Source of the DNA: Megamerina dolium
Taxonomy: Eukaryota; Arthropoda; Insecta; Diptera; Megamerinidae
NCBI GenBank assembly: GCA_963854835.1
Contig: OY978525.1
Location: forward strand, 83,784,333 to 83,848,332
Direction of reading: 5' to 3'
DNA length: 64,000 nucleotides
Each line of letters begins with the position of its first letter. Position 1 is the stretch's first letter. This document shows positions 23,491-34,708 of this stretch, one piece after another. The notes beneath the pieces were generated by a model that was not told the origin of the DNA, made no database searches, and saw nothing but the letters and a program-made list of their open reading frames with translations. Made by a program: the position numbers and the translations under genes.

Positions 23491-24139
23491 CGCAAACTTT
23501 GTGAACTAATTTCTCGTTATTTTAAATCAAACAAAGACATTACTTACTTTGGGAACTTTTAAATTAAGAAAATGGTGCTCAGATCACGACAATACACTAA
23601 ACAAACGCATGTGCAAACAAAATAATAATACGAACGTTAATATAAAGGCATAAATCCAGAGACTTTAGAAGTAATGAGATATCCCACTGTTAATAGACAG
23701 CGTTTTAACAGCAAATCTGACGTTGAAACATTGGCCACCTTTTCACTCAAAGCCAAAAATGGTTTTAGATACACTGGAAACAGTAGAGAATGAGCATTTT
23801 CATACGTAAACCAACCGCAGCTTCACACAATCAATTTGAGTCGGCATGTCACATATGTATATAAATACTTTCATATGTATGAATCCGACGATGAAGATTC
23901 AATATTGAAATTATATAGCATAATTCAAAATTATATTTATACAAGAATATGCGATATTCAGCATATGTAATACTTTGGTTACTTTGGTTTGATCAGAAAT
24001 TTATGAATATCAAAATTTTATTAAAAATATGTAGGCAATAAGAATTAATTAAATTATCATAGAACATGATTCTTTATTAAAATTTAATTTGTCTACAATA
24101 ATTAATTCTTATCAAGATGTTTATCTATTAGGTGAATTT
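23491..24139. other. Unannotated AT-rich region
   Basis: I see nothing identifiable. AT-rich with short frames only, leading into the inverted-repeat structure at 24140. Confidence 0.55.
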
Positions 24140-25735
24140 CAATAAGAAAGCATCCCATATTTGCCTACTACAAACTATCAACTCTATCATCTGCTCGATT
24201 TTAGTTGCTCTCAATTTTTCGTTTTCTATATATTTTACTACGTCAAATATATACATATGTACACATCCGAAGCAGAATTGTCTATTTTTCATTGATAAAT
24301 ACCCGAGATCGGCAACACAGCAATCATGCGATTGAATTTTTGCTATTTTTCAAGATTTTGTCATTTTGCGCTTGTTCAGCAGCCAACACATCAAATTGTT
24401 CGTCTTTCGTTGATTGCCCATGCATTGCATACACACACACACCTGCGCACGCGTTCTTGTTGTTGCTTTAGCTTTCGTTTCGTGCATATAGTTCGTATAC
24501 GAGTATGGACGGCCAATTAGCTGATTTCATGTGCGTGTAGCAGAAGGAGATGCGTGAGGCAATCAGCCTCCTTCGAATTTATATGAGATTTAGAATAAAA
24601 ACCTTCTACAGAACACAAGTGTTCGAGGCCATGTTTCTGCAGACGCGATGATAACAAATTTAGAATTAGAGAAGAAATGAAACATTTTTTCATGCATTCT
24701 GTTACACATATACATTAGAGCGGGCCAAATTTTGTAGCCACGTATAGCAAACGCGGAAACTACTATGATTTTAGGTATATTTGTACGACTACCGATGGGT
24801 CTAAAATTAATGTTGACGCTAGTATGTCTAGCGTATGTCTGTATGTTGAAATTAGTATGTCTATCCATACAAAAATAAATTTTTTTTAATGTTTTGTATG
24901 GAAAAAATATTAATTTTTTTAAATGCGCGTGGTCAACATTATTTTAGACCCATGGTATTGTGGAAAAATATACATTACTTACAAACTATGTTAGTTTTAG
25001 TTCTTGCTATGCGATATGTCACGGTTTTTTGCTATACAAATTTGACCCGCCCTATTACCCATGTGTGCTTTTGTTTTGTATATCAAAGATCAAATCGAAA
25101 ATCAGAAAGTTTCTGATTCTTCCTCTTCCTCAAGAAACGAAAGCAAAAGCAACAACAAATACGCAAGCGTAGATGTGTGTTGTGTGCACCAATGCGAGTG
25201 AAATCGACGAAAGACGAACAATTTGAGGTGCTGGCTGCTGAGCAAGCGCAAAATGACAAAATCTTGAAAAATAGCAAAAATTCAATCACATGATTGCTGT
25301 GTTGCCGTTCTCGCATATTTATCAATGAAAAATAGACAATTCTGCTTCGGATGTGTACATATGTATATATTTGACGTAGAAAAATATATAGAAAACGAAA
25401 AAATGAGAGCAACTAAATTCAATAAGAAAGCATCCCATATTTGTCTACTACAAACAATCAACTCTATCATCTGTTTATACATATTTTACTACGTAAAAAC
25501 TATATGTACGTATGCAAAGCAACATTGTCTATTTTTCATTGATAAATACGAGAGATCGGCACACAGCAATCATGCGATTGAATTTTTGAAGATTTTGTGT
25601 TTTTGCGCTTGTTCAGCAGCCAACACATCAAATTGTTTGTCTTTTGTCGATTTCATTCCCATTGGTAAAACACACTCATCTACGCATGTGTATTTGTTGT
25701 TGCTTTTGCTCTCGTTTCTTGAGAGCGTATATTGA
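24140..25735. repeat. Long imperfect palindrome plus a third arm copy
   Basis: The segment 24140-24540 (plus sense; marker CAGAATTGTCTATTTTTCAT) recurs inverted at about 25083-25415 and again in plus sense at about 25415-25735. Inner segments also pair: GGGTCTAAAATTAATGTTGA (24798) with its near-complement at about 24928-24955, and CCATACAAAA (24866) with TTTTGTATGG (24892-24901). Copies 1 and 2 therefore form one foldback of about 1.3 kb centred near 24883. Copies 2 and 3 are head to head at about 25415. Frames seen on both strands here are repeat shadows. It could be a foldback-type element or a rearranged TIR element; no transposase is inside. Confidence 0.7.
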
Positions 25736-26140
25736 CCGAAAATTTGGAGATGAAAAACTGTGTGCAAGATGGGTGCCGCGTTTACTCACAATAGAACAAA
25801 AACAACGTCGTGTCTCTATAGAGTATTTGGCGATGTTTCACAGTAATAAAGCCGAGTTCTTGCGTCGGTTCGCAACCATGGATGAGACATGAGTCCACCA
25901 CTTCATACCTGAGACAAAGGAGCAGTCAAAACAGCGAACTGTAAGGGGAGAATCTTGTCCAAAGAAGGCGAAGACAGTTCAATCCGCAGGCAAGGTTATG
26001 GCGTATGTTTTTTGGGATGCACGTGGGATAATTTTTATTGATTATCTTCAAAAACGAAAAACAAACAACAGCGAGTATTATGGTAATTTGCTGCAGAGTT
26101 TAAGTGATGAAATTAAAGGAAAAATGGAGAAGACTATTGC
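25736..26140 (+). pseudogene. mariner transposase fragment
   Basis: The frame reads KLCARWVPRLLTIEQKQRRV, then FLRRFATMDET followed by a TGA stop where mariners have tryptophan (TGDETW-like first-aspartate block, about 25880-25892). After the stop it continues with HHFIPETKEQSKQ, AGKVMAYVFWDARGIIFIDYL (about 25995-26055) and EYYGNLLQSLSDEIK to about 26130. The second and third aspartate blocks are absent. It directly abuts the third arm of the palindrome. Inactive fragment without visible TIRs. Confidence 0.8.
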
Positions 26141-27191
26141 GTAAATTGCAATTGTAATTCGATGATGACAGTGTACACAGAATAGATAGGCTAAAATGAA
26201 TAAGGAAATTACCGAAAACATATCTAAAGCCTTGTCGGCAAAAAGGTGCAATTTGAGAACGGCGGTGAAGATATTCAAAATTGGTGTATCGAAGAAATTT
26301 TATATTGAGTAATGCTAAGATAAAATGTTGTTCCAAACTTGCACCAATATTTGTAAAAGCAGAGTTATAACGGTTAAAGGCAGTTGTTTATATAAATTGG
26401 GGATGAAGGAAGTAATAAAAGACGAATGTATCATAAGAAGGATCTGAAGCAGAGAAAAATATAAAATATAAATATTGTGTTTTAATTTTGCAGCAAGGGC
26501 GTAAAATTTTATGGGGGTGTATGTGTAAGGGTTTTAGTAGTCTTAGTAGCCTATAGATGAAATAACAAAAAAAAAAAAAAATACACCTTATGAATGAATG
26601 AAATATGATAGAGCAGGCGATGAAATAAAACAACAAAATGATAGAGTGTAGTATATGGAAAATAAAAATATAGAAAAGTGAGCATTGAATTAAATTAACA
26701 TTAAAAATGATATAAAAGGGGAAAACATTTTTTTGGGAATTAATTTTTCGTAAAGATCTGGAATAAATATATTGAATATTAAAATATAGGAAACAAGGAA
26801 ATATATTAACAATATGTGAAATAAATAAAATAGTTTGTGCAAAGTAATCAATATTTGAGTGTAGTATCGTTATTTAGAAAATTCGGGAATCGAAGAAAAC
26901 TTTGATGAAGAATAAAAAGAAATATTGAAAGAAAAATAAAACTAAAAAAATAACAATTCGAAATTTCGGAGCTCTAAAACGAAAATAATAAATATCTAAT
27001 GCTAGAAACGATTGCAATGTGCGTAGTTTACGAGGAATACAGTGTGAATTACCACATATTGATCACATAATGATTATAAACCTTTCTAATATTCAATTTA
27101 TATATGACCGTACGAAAGTGAATATAAAAGCATAAATCTAACCAAATTGGTATAAATATTTGTTCGAAAATATTATAATATTATTTGTTGT
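26141..27191. other. Unannotated AT-rich region
   Basis: About 1 kb of very AT-rich sequence without recognisable coding or repeats; ends at the RTE-like fragment at 27192. Confidence 0.6.
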
Positions 27192-27634
27192 GTCGAAGAA
27201 CGAAAACTACACTCTACAAGTCTCTCATCATGCCTGTCCTAACATATGGCGCTGAAGCCTGGACAATTTCCACCTCGGATGAGCGAATGCTTGGAGTTTT
27301 CGAGAGAAAAGTCCTACGCAAGATCTTTGGACCTATTTGCGTTGGTGGCGAGTACCGAATAAGTTACAACCATGAGCTGTACGAGCTGTATGCCGATAAT
27401 GAGATATTAAAACGCATCAAAATCCAGCGCCTGCGCTGGCTAGGTCATGTCGAGCGAATGGAAGAACACGATCCAGCTAAGAAGGTGTTATATTCGGAAC
27501 CTGACCAAGTACTGGAGATCCTGACGAAACTTGGAATTTCTAACTGGCGCTAGCTAGCGAAGAGCAGAACAGAACATGTTATTTTCGGTCTAAATCGATA
27601 TTCGGTTGTTATGACCAAATAAGTAAGTAAGTAA
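27192..27634 (+). mobile_element. RTE-like LINE copy F, 3' end only
   Basis: Begins in the thumb region (RRTKTTLYKSLIMPVLTYGA) and runs to the AAGTAAGTAAGTAAG 3' repeat. Compared with copy A it lacks the codons for AGGRRKRGRPNLRWK (45-bp class deletion after KKVLYSEP, about 27501) and has a few substitutions. 5'-truncated; no clear TSD. Confidence 0.88.
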
Positions 27635-27658
27635 GCTTATCTACCTAAGTTACAACAA

Positions 27659-28568
27659 TACGAGGGTGGATTGATAATGAAGCTACCGAAGTGGTAAAAA
27701 AACATTTTTTTTTTGCAATAACCATTTATTTCTCAACATAGTCTCCTTTTACTTCGACACACTCAGTAAGACGATATTCCAACTCTTTATACCATCTGAA
27801 TAATACGATTTCGGGAACCCCTCAAAATATGCGAGCTGAATCTTTTTCCTGCGAGCCATTTTTTCAAGTTTGGAAACAGGAAAAAGTCACTAGGAGCTAA
27901 ATCTGGACTATAATGTGGATGATCAACCAATTCTAAGTGTATTTCACGTAATTTTAGCATCGTATCTAATGCAGTGTGAACCGGTGCGTTGTCTTGAAGA
28001 AAGTTCACTTTTTTCTTCTTTAAATGTGGTCGTTTTTTCTTGATTGCATCATTCAATTGATCCAATAATGCACGATAATACTTTCCTATGATTGTGGATC
28101 CTTTTTCAAGATAATCGATAAGCAATATTCCGAGTGCATCCCAAAATACAGTGGCCATAACCTTGCCAGCCGATATCACTGCCTTCGCCTTCTTCTGTAA
28201 CCACCTCTTTTGGCCTTCCTGTTGATGGTATTGTTGCAGTGCTTGTTCGGCCGTGTTTAAATTCAGCAATCCAATATTTTACCATGTAATCTGAAGGAGC
28301 AGACTCACCATAACGTTTATCGAGCTTTCTTTTGTCTCTTTCGCCGTTTTCCGTTTCAAATAATAGTGTTTAATCACTGCACGAAATTCGCTTTTTTCCA
28401 TTTTTCAAGAAACACAAAAGTTGGTTACTTCAAACGACTACAACAAATAAACTAATCGAATTTGGGTGAAATTTTAACAGCTGACGTTTGACAGATCGCA
28501 ATTTCAATTTTGTGTTTGTGCTGCCATTTTCTTACTTAGGTACTTAGGTTTATAAATCCGCACTCGTA
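27659..28568 (-). mobile_element. mariner transposon, internally deleted, with both TIRs
   Basis: The left end TACGAGGGTGGATTGATAA (from 27659) and the right end, whose complement is TACGAGTGCGGATTTATAA, form an imperfect terminal repeat. TA occupies both extremities. The element is 910 bp and the transposase is on the minus strand. Confidence 0.85.
27740..28402 (-). pseudogene. mariner transposase with internal deletion and frameshifts
   Basis: The N-terminus is at 28402 (MEKSEFRAVIKHYYLKRKTA). A frameshift follows, then KRYGESAPSDYMVKYW (about 28320-28270), fused to sequence downstream of the first aspartate block (KAKAVISAGKVMATVFWDAL, about 28185-28125). NFLQDNAPVHTALD carries the second aspartate (about 28010-27965), and HYSPDLAPSDFFLFPNLKKW the third (about 27920-27860). 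The C-terminus is shifted and reads WYKELEYRLTECVEVKGDYV on to EK-stop near 27740. The TGDE-type first-aspartate block is deleted, so it is inactive. Confidence 0.85.
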
Positions 28569-29449
28569 TCACACAAGATATTACATACTCCATATATTAC
28601 TCGGTCTCTGCTTTCTAACTCCAACAATTGGAATATTGATTGTATACATACAAACACTCAGGAATATTTATAGTACTTTTGGCATTCTCTTTGGTTTTTT
28701 TTTTGGTCGCAGTGCAAAAATAGCCTGTATTCTCTTTGGTTACATTTTTTTCTCACATTTGCTCCGCACTTGTAAGTCTAAATTCGCTACCTCTCATTCT
28801 CGATAGTTACAATAATTATTCTCAAAGTGGACATGTGAACAAGTCACATGTCCACAAGTCACAAATAAGCAGTCCCCGACCAGGAGTGTCATATTCGGAG
28901 GTCGTGGTATGTCTACGCCAGAATGAAACACCCACGCACTGCTCTGAAAATTTACTTCAATTTTATTTGAATGTTGGCAACCTTGATTTTACCAACTCTT
29001 CGTTGCCTTATTAACTTCGTTTTATTATTATTATTCTCAAATTATATCTCAAAGTCAATAGACAGCCAGTGCGCACGAAAATTTGAATCTCTCTTTATTT
29101 AGTAAAAACTAACCCATTAAAGAAATATTGTTAACATAAAATAGAAAAAATCGCGTTTGTTTCATATTTTATAATAAATAATCAACAATGTTCACAGCAG
29201 CAGCAGAAACAAAATCCATCATCATCTATATCACAATACTCAACAACAACAACAGCATTGCACAACAAATATCCCACAATCACACACTCCACTATCACCT
29301 TGAGGAAGCAACCATTGTTGGAACGGGTCCACCTGGCACCTCATCCCTCATGCATTCACGCTATAAAAGCTAGCATGACCCAAAGATGAATCTGTGACAG
29401 AGGCAACTCAGCACCGCTTCTTAAATCAAAGTGACCACCACCTTTCAAT
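28569..29449. other. Unannotated region with CAG/CAA run and one perfect hairpin
   Basis: No gene recognised. A CAGCAGCAG and CAACAACAACAACAG stretch lies at about 29198-29260 and gives a short Q/N-rich frame. A perfect 12-bp hairpin is at 28827-28855. Confidence 0.55.
28827..28855. repeat. Perfect 12-bp hairpin
   Basis: GTGGACATGTGA (28827-28838) and its exact complement at 28844-28855, with a 5-nt loop ACAAG. Confidence 0.9.
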
Positions 29450-29579
29450 GGGCAGGCATTGTAGGATACATAAACCCAGGCAATGAAACAATGTATGTGG
29501 AAAAGAAGTTTTGGGCTGACGATTATGGTATTCTGTTATCTTAGTATGCAAGAGTGATATCTTGTTGGCTGATATCTAA

Positions 29580-29875
29580 TTGGCTTTCAGGCTAATGTCA
29601 TAAATCGCCTTCCGTCCTGTTAAAACTGTGGCAAGGTACGAATAGGTTGGGTATCCTGCCGGGTACGTGGTTGTGTCTCGCCGATGCGATGTTGCAAGTG
29701 CTGGCGTTATATCCACTTGGCACAGAATTACAAAGAAAATGTTGATGGACGAAACCTGTGCCGAAAATGCGGCCAGGAAGGCCACCAGGCTACTAATAGT
29801 AACACAAATGTGTTCTATGTGGAGGGAAGCATGAGGCTGGAAGCTTCAGTTGTCTTGAACACCAAAAGGCTCTAA
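29580..29875 (+). pseudogene. R1-like ORF1 C-terminus with zinc knuckles
   Basis: The frame reads KVRIGWVSCRVRGCVSPMRC, CKCWRYIHLAQNYKEN, GRNLCRKCGQEGHQATN and FYVEGSMRLEAS, ending at 29875. Two CCHC-type knuckles are recognisable (CKCW...H and CRKCGQEGH), with one expected cysteine mutated (NYKEN). Such knuckles bind element RNA. The endonuclease frame starts about 15 bp downstream (MKIVQLNLNHC at 29890). Confidence 0.75.
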
Positions 29876-29889
29876 AGAAATGTGGGTGA

Positions 29890-31325
29890 TGAAAATCGTT
29901 CAACTCAATCTAAACCACTGCATTGCGGTATAAGATATCCTGCGCCAAATGATCTTTGAACAACATTTCGATATTGCTTTCTTGTGTGAGCAGCACCACA
30001 ACGTAAGTGGATGATGGACGAATCCAATAAAACGGAGATATGCAGTACAAATAACAAAGCGTATCAAACTACAGCGGAGATAACAGAGGCTAGGGCAAGA
30101 CACCCGGTACTCATAGATGGTGATTTCAATGCATGGTCAACGGCATGGGGCAGTAGAAGCACAAACAGTAGTAACAGAGCGCTTATGGAATACATGGCTA
30201 CAATCGACGTCGAAATTTTGAATGAATGGCAGCACACTTTTGAGTCAGGTGAGAGGAAGTCAGTCATAGACATGACTTTCGCAGACAGCACATTTGCGAG
30301 ACATACCAAGTCAAAAATATGAGAATTTTACACGCACAATGATCATAAAGCCATTGAAATCGAATTACAAATAGGGAAGCGGCAGCAAATAATCATGGCA
30401 CCGGCAAGAGGTGGAAGCATCGAGTCTTCGATGAAAACATCTTCTTCCAAGTGTGGAGTCATGGTCATACGAGTGAAGATGGAGCTACTGATATGGCAGA
30501 AAGCATTATGGGACGAATCCGTGCTGCATGCGACGCTGCAAAACCCAGAACAACACAAAAGTCGACCCGTAAATCAGTTTACTGTGTGGAATAATAAAAT
30601 CGCTAAGTGCAGGAAGTGTTGCAATCATTCGCGCAGAAGAATGCGGTGCTCACGAAGCCACCCATCATACGACATGCTCCTTTCGGAGTAAAGCCCTACC
30701 GCTGTCAGCTGAAAGAAGCAAAAAGAAGCTAGGATTTGCGCTTCAAAAAATTTAGGGACGACGTTAACATATACCCTTGGGGCAAAGCGTATAAAGTTGT
30801 GATGAGTAAAGCTAGAGGTCCTAGAGCGCCACAGCCCTCGGACCCTGAACTTTTGGAAACTGTTGTCGAATACCTTATTCCCCTCATATGGTGAAGAACT
30901 AAGCTTCTGTTTCCAACCCACTGAAGAAAATGAGGTACTAGCAGTAACCACGGTAGAAGTTCTAGATACCCTAAAGAAAACATGAGACAAAAAAGCACCA
31001 AGATTGCATGGCATCCCCAACGTGGCGGTAAAAGCAACCATCCGAGAGAACCCCATCATCTTCGCGAAGATGTTCACTTTGTGTCTTAAGAAGGCATATA
31101 GGCCACTGTGTATACTCGATTCAATAGGCAAAGTACTGGAGAGAACAATCGCAAACGACTACGCTTGAAAATCACGACGACTATGCGCGAAGCGACTAGT
31201 GGAACGAGATGGAGGTGTGGCGATAAGAAGTACTGCGCTGTGGTAACTTTGGAACTCAAGTATACTTTCAGCAGATCATGCTGGCCAAAAATTATAGAGG
31301 CACTTATGAATATGCGTACTTGGTG
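29890..31325 (+). pseudogene. R1-like ORF2: endonuclease and N-terminal RT
   Basis: MKIVQLNLNHC starts at 29890. IFEQHFDIAFLCEQHHN follows, then HPVLIDGDFNAWSTAWGSRS with the catalytic GDFN (30101-30160), WQHTFESGERKSVIDMTFAD, and a shifted EAIEI-like block. The linker has VWNNKIAKCRKC (about 30588). The RT fingers have GIPNVAVKATIREN (about 31010), ILDSIGKVLERTIANDY (about 31112-31160) and KKYCAVVTLELKYTFS (palm aspartate replaced: VTLEL, expected VTLDV; about 31228). Numerous stops; the block ends at MNMRT where antisense gypsy sequence begins. Confidence 0.75.
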
Positions 31326-31930
31326 TGAATGGTATCACTGTGAGCTGCCATAGGCCATCGACAATACCGAAAGTTTTCTCTTTGTCCTTCTCACCAGGTT
31401 CAACTTACCAGTAGCCACTTTGCAGGTAAAGAGTTTAAAACCACTTCGCGCCAGATAGCGTGTCCAGAGTGCCATCGGTTTTTGGCAGTGGATAGCTATC
31501 TTTTTTCGTGATATCATTCAGCTTTCTGTAATCCACACAGAATCGTGTACTTACATCCTTCTTTTTTACGATGGTCGGTATTGATCGGTAATGCATTAAT
31601 AGTTGTAAAGCCTTTTCTTCATGCTGTTTGATAAGCACACCTCCTCCTCCACCATTCTTCCATCTGTGCTTTTAATTCCGCTTTAGCAGTTCCTAATCTT
31701 CCACTTTTCGTCAACGAACCCTTTTTGCAGTCTACTACGGCGGTAACTTCCTGGCAATGACCAATCACCATTCCTGCCTTCACAACTGTAGATGTATTAG
31801 TTGAATTTAATATTCGCACCGGTAACATTCCGCTTCTACTACCCATAACTTGACTGCCGCATCATCCACATTCATCTCTGCCATCTCCGCCTCTTGGCGT
31901 TGACATGCCAGTATTCGTTCGATGTTTGCA
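31325..31930 (-). pseudogene. Ty3/gypsy pol fragment (protease-RT linker and RT start)
   Basis: On the minus strand, [20 protein letters not shown] (about 31575-31515) and [20 protein letters not shown] (to 31438) are the first RT blocks. They continue in another frame as SGYW-stop-VE and VDGLWQLTV (to 31330). Upstream, 31846-31620 encodes LPVRILNSTN and VVKAGMVIGHC, the region ahead of RT. The catalytic YxDD block is absent. The unassigned stretch 31850-31930 could also belong. No LTRs seen. Confidence 0.75.
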
Positions 31931-32179
31931 CTACGCTTTAACCGATGTTCAATGGTCATTTCTCTTTCTCTCTCTCTCTCTCTCTTTGTCTTTGTTTTTC
32001 TTTCGCTCAGAGTGCAAAATCTTTCTGATCAGTTCCTATTTAACTTTTCTATTTTTTATGCTTTTTTAAGTTTCTATCGGAATACACTGTACAATGCGCG
32101 AATTAATTCTTAAAAATAATTTTTTTATAATAATCAAATAATTGTTTTCTTAAAATCGCAAAACAACAATAATAGAGAG

Positions 32180-34381
32180 GTTCATTATTCCACAATCTAT
32201 ATGGAGCCACTGTACTATCACCAAAGTGGTTTAGTCTTTGTCTGCTAAGAGCTTGACATTAACAGGGAATGTACTACGAGCTGTCGATGTCTAGGTTGCA
32301 GATTCTGCAGGCATCAGCATCAGATAGATCTAACTTCTTTAAGTGGTATCTGAGGCTACAGGGGCCTGTAAAATAACTACAAAGAATGCGTAGGTCAACT
32401 CTACCAAACGTGAGTATCTTTTTAGATATACCTTTATTTGTGATTAGGAACTGTTTTGCTTGGCCTATGGTACTAGGAACCAGATAGTTTGCTTCATTGG
32501 ATAATTGTAAAGTAGTACCATTTAATGTTGGACCTAATAAGTTAATATTCCTCTTTCTTGTAAATGGCGCTAGTGCAGTTTTCAGTGGATTGATGGTGAG
32601 TCCCTTTTCTTTGCACGATTTGCTAATATATGTTAGGGCCTGTTGCATGCGTTCCGATATGGTCTGTTCATGCCAGTCCACTATATATACTAGAATGTCA
32701 TCTACGTTGCATTCAATAGCCCTTTCACTATACAGCGTAAGGTTGTGAATTGCTGTCTCAACGCATTTGCCACGTTGGTAGGCAAATAGAAGTTTGTGTA
32801 AAAGGAAATTAACAAGGTTGTTTTCCCTAATGTTCTGACCCAATATCTTTTCCATTGTTTTGAGGAAAAATGAGCTGAGACTAATAGGTCTGTAGGATTT
32901 AGGCAATTGTTCGGGTTTTTTCCCTGCCTATGGAATAAACACCACCTTGATCTCCTCCCATCTTTTAGGCATATGGCCTAAGAGTTTACTAGCTCTGTAT
33001 AATTGGGTCAATGAAGGGACTATGTAACAAGCTCCTTGCTGCAATAAACAAGGGTAAATTCCATCGGGCCCTGGAGATTTGTATGGACTAAAGGATGAAA
33101 TAGACCATTGTACCCGCTTATTATGGAACATTCTGTACACTAGTTTTCTGTCTTCAGTTTTGGTGGTGATAACTGTATCAACTAGTGTTGAATGTTCAGA
33201 GGACAGAGAATTGCCTGGGAAGTGAGTATCCAGTAAAAGTTTACTGATCTCACCCGGATATTTCGTGTACATTTGATCTGGCTTTTTCAGGGTACATATG
33301 CCGTTTGAGTGATCTTTTTGTAAGGCTTTTTGTAGACGGACGGCTGGTGGAAGACTCTGAATCTTGTCACAATGTTCTCTCCTCGTAGCTCTCTTAGATG
33401 TCCTCAATTCTTTGTTGAAGTTAATTAAAGCAGCCCTATAGGAGATTCAGTCCCTTGTTCTTTTGCTTTATTGAATTGCTTTCTATCCTCTTTTCTTAGT
33501 CCCATAAGTGTTTTGTTCCACCAAGGAACTGTTCTACGCAATTTCCGCATGTTTGCTGGACAACCCTCATGAAAGGCCCTCGTGATGTTTAAGAAAAGCT
33601 TATTTGCTTTCTGCTCTAGCTCAGATTTCAGTGCAATTTGAAACCCTGAATGGTTAACGTCCTGTTCTAAATGGACATGAAAAATATCCCAGTTTATATT
33701 TCTAGGGTTTCTGTAAATTGACGTTCGGGTATCAGAGACACCTAGGTCGAACGTTATTGGTCCGACATAGATACTTCCTGCGAGACATGCCAATTTGATA
33801 TTTCAGACATAATATTATTGCTAGAGAGAGTGAGGTCTAGAACCTCCCTTCTGATAGGATTCACAAATGCTGGTTCATCACCCCTATTTAGAATTGAGAT
33901 GCTATACCTAAGAAGAAACTCAAGTAGATACTCATCTCCTTCGTTGTTATCTGGACTCCCCCAGGTCGTGTGATGGGCGTTCGCATCGCTACAGAGTATC
34001 CAACGAAGATGCCTTTGTTGGCAGTATTCCGTTAGGGCTATTACTTCCCTAGTTGGAATAGTGTCTAAGCCGATAAGCCGATGCGAGAATCACCTCATGC
34101 GCGCCCCTGCTGGTTGGTACTTCTGCCCAGATCGCCACAAGGTTGTCAGTGATAAACTGTGAGATAGGGAAAAAGTTAAGCTTTTTATTAACTAATATCG
34201 CCGCTCTGGGCCGAGCAGCATTACTAGCTTACTATTTGTGTGTTCGAGTCCCTTAATAGCTCCTTGGTTTACCCATGAACGCGACATCCAAGAGTTCGTT
34301 GTTAAACCTCCTTGCCATGGTGAAGGTTTATTTGGAGATATCCCAGTTATCTCCGTTTTGTGCTGGTGCTAGCAGGTGGTT
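32180..34381 (-). mobile_element. LOA-type LINE copy 4, inserted in the R1-like LINE
   Basis: Antisense copy holding endonuclease, linker, RT start and C-terminal cysteine-rich segment, with the middle of RT deleted. The upper end abuts the R1-like frame at KYYFQGRVLLYDTD (34382). The lower end merges into AT-rich sequence near 32180. A CT-rich run lies at 31960-31985. No TSD could be established, possibly because the gypsy fragment sits at the other edge. Confidence 0.75.
32274..34330 (-). pseudogene. LOA-type ORF2 remnant
   Basis: Order on the minus strand: RFNNELLDVAF (34330), AILVNKKLNFFPISQFITDN (about 34205-34145), SDANAHHTTWGSPDNNEGDE (33995-33935, endonuclease) and RREVLDLTLSSN (33855-33820). 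The linker TVPWWNKTLMGLRKEDRKQF is at about 33530-33470. RT start reads RVQWSISSFSPYKSPGPDGI (33118-33060) and WEEIKVVFIP (to 32930), then a stop, then SYRPISLSSFFLKTMEKIL (32905-32845), KCVETAIHNLTLYS and DDILVYIVDWHEQT. After an internal deletion it ends in SLRYHLKKLDLSDADACRIC (about 32350-32295). Frames shift several times. Confidence 0.8.
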
Positions 34382-34668
34382 AAATATTACTTTCAAGGCA
34401 GAGTGCTGTTGTACGACACGGATGTTGGGGTTAGGCGACACAAACTTTCGCGAGACGTGCCAAAATGATCTGCTCTGGAACCCACACTATGGAATGCCAT
34501 GTATGACGGAGTGCTGAGGATTAGCCTTCCTCCAGGTACTAAGTTGGTGAGATACGCGGACGACCTTGCCATGGTCGCAGTAGCAAAAACCACAGATAAA
34601 ATACAAAAGTTGTGCAATGAAGCAATTACGAGGATCACGAAGTGGCTGGTTAATGCAGACCTGACACT
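34382..34668 (+). pseudogene. R1-like RT palm block with YADD
   Basis: Reads KYYFQGRVLLYDTDVGVRRH, DVPK then a stop, SALEPTLWNAMYDGVLRISL and TKLVRYADDLAMVAVAKTTD with the catalytic YADD (about 34550-34561), then KWLVNADLTL at the RTE-like insertion. The final residues (DLTL) are repeated beyond copy B at 37239-37251, which is the target duplication. Confidence 0.82.
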
Positions 34669-34708
34669 TACTTACTTACTTATGTGGCCATAACAACCGA
34701 ATATCGAT

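Noticed and set aside
24590..25412. Membrane-protein-like frames (FRFLYIFLRQIYTYVH)
   Set aside because: They recur in all three arms of the inverted repeat and on both strands, as expected of repeat sequence translated by chance.
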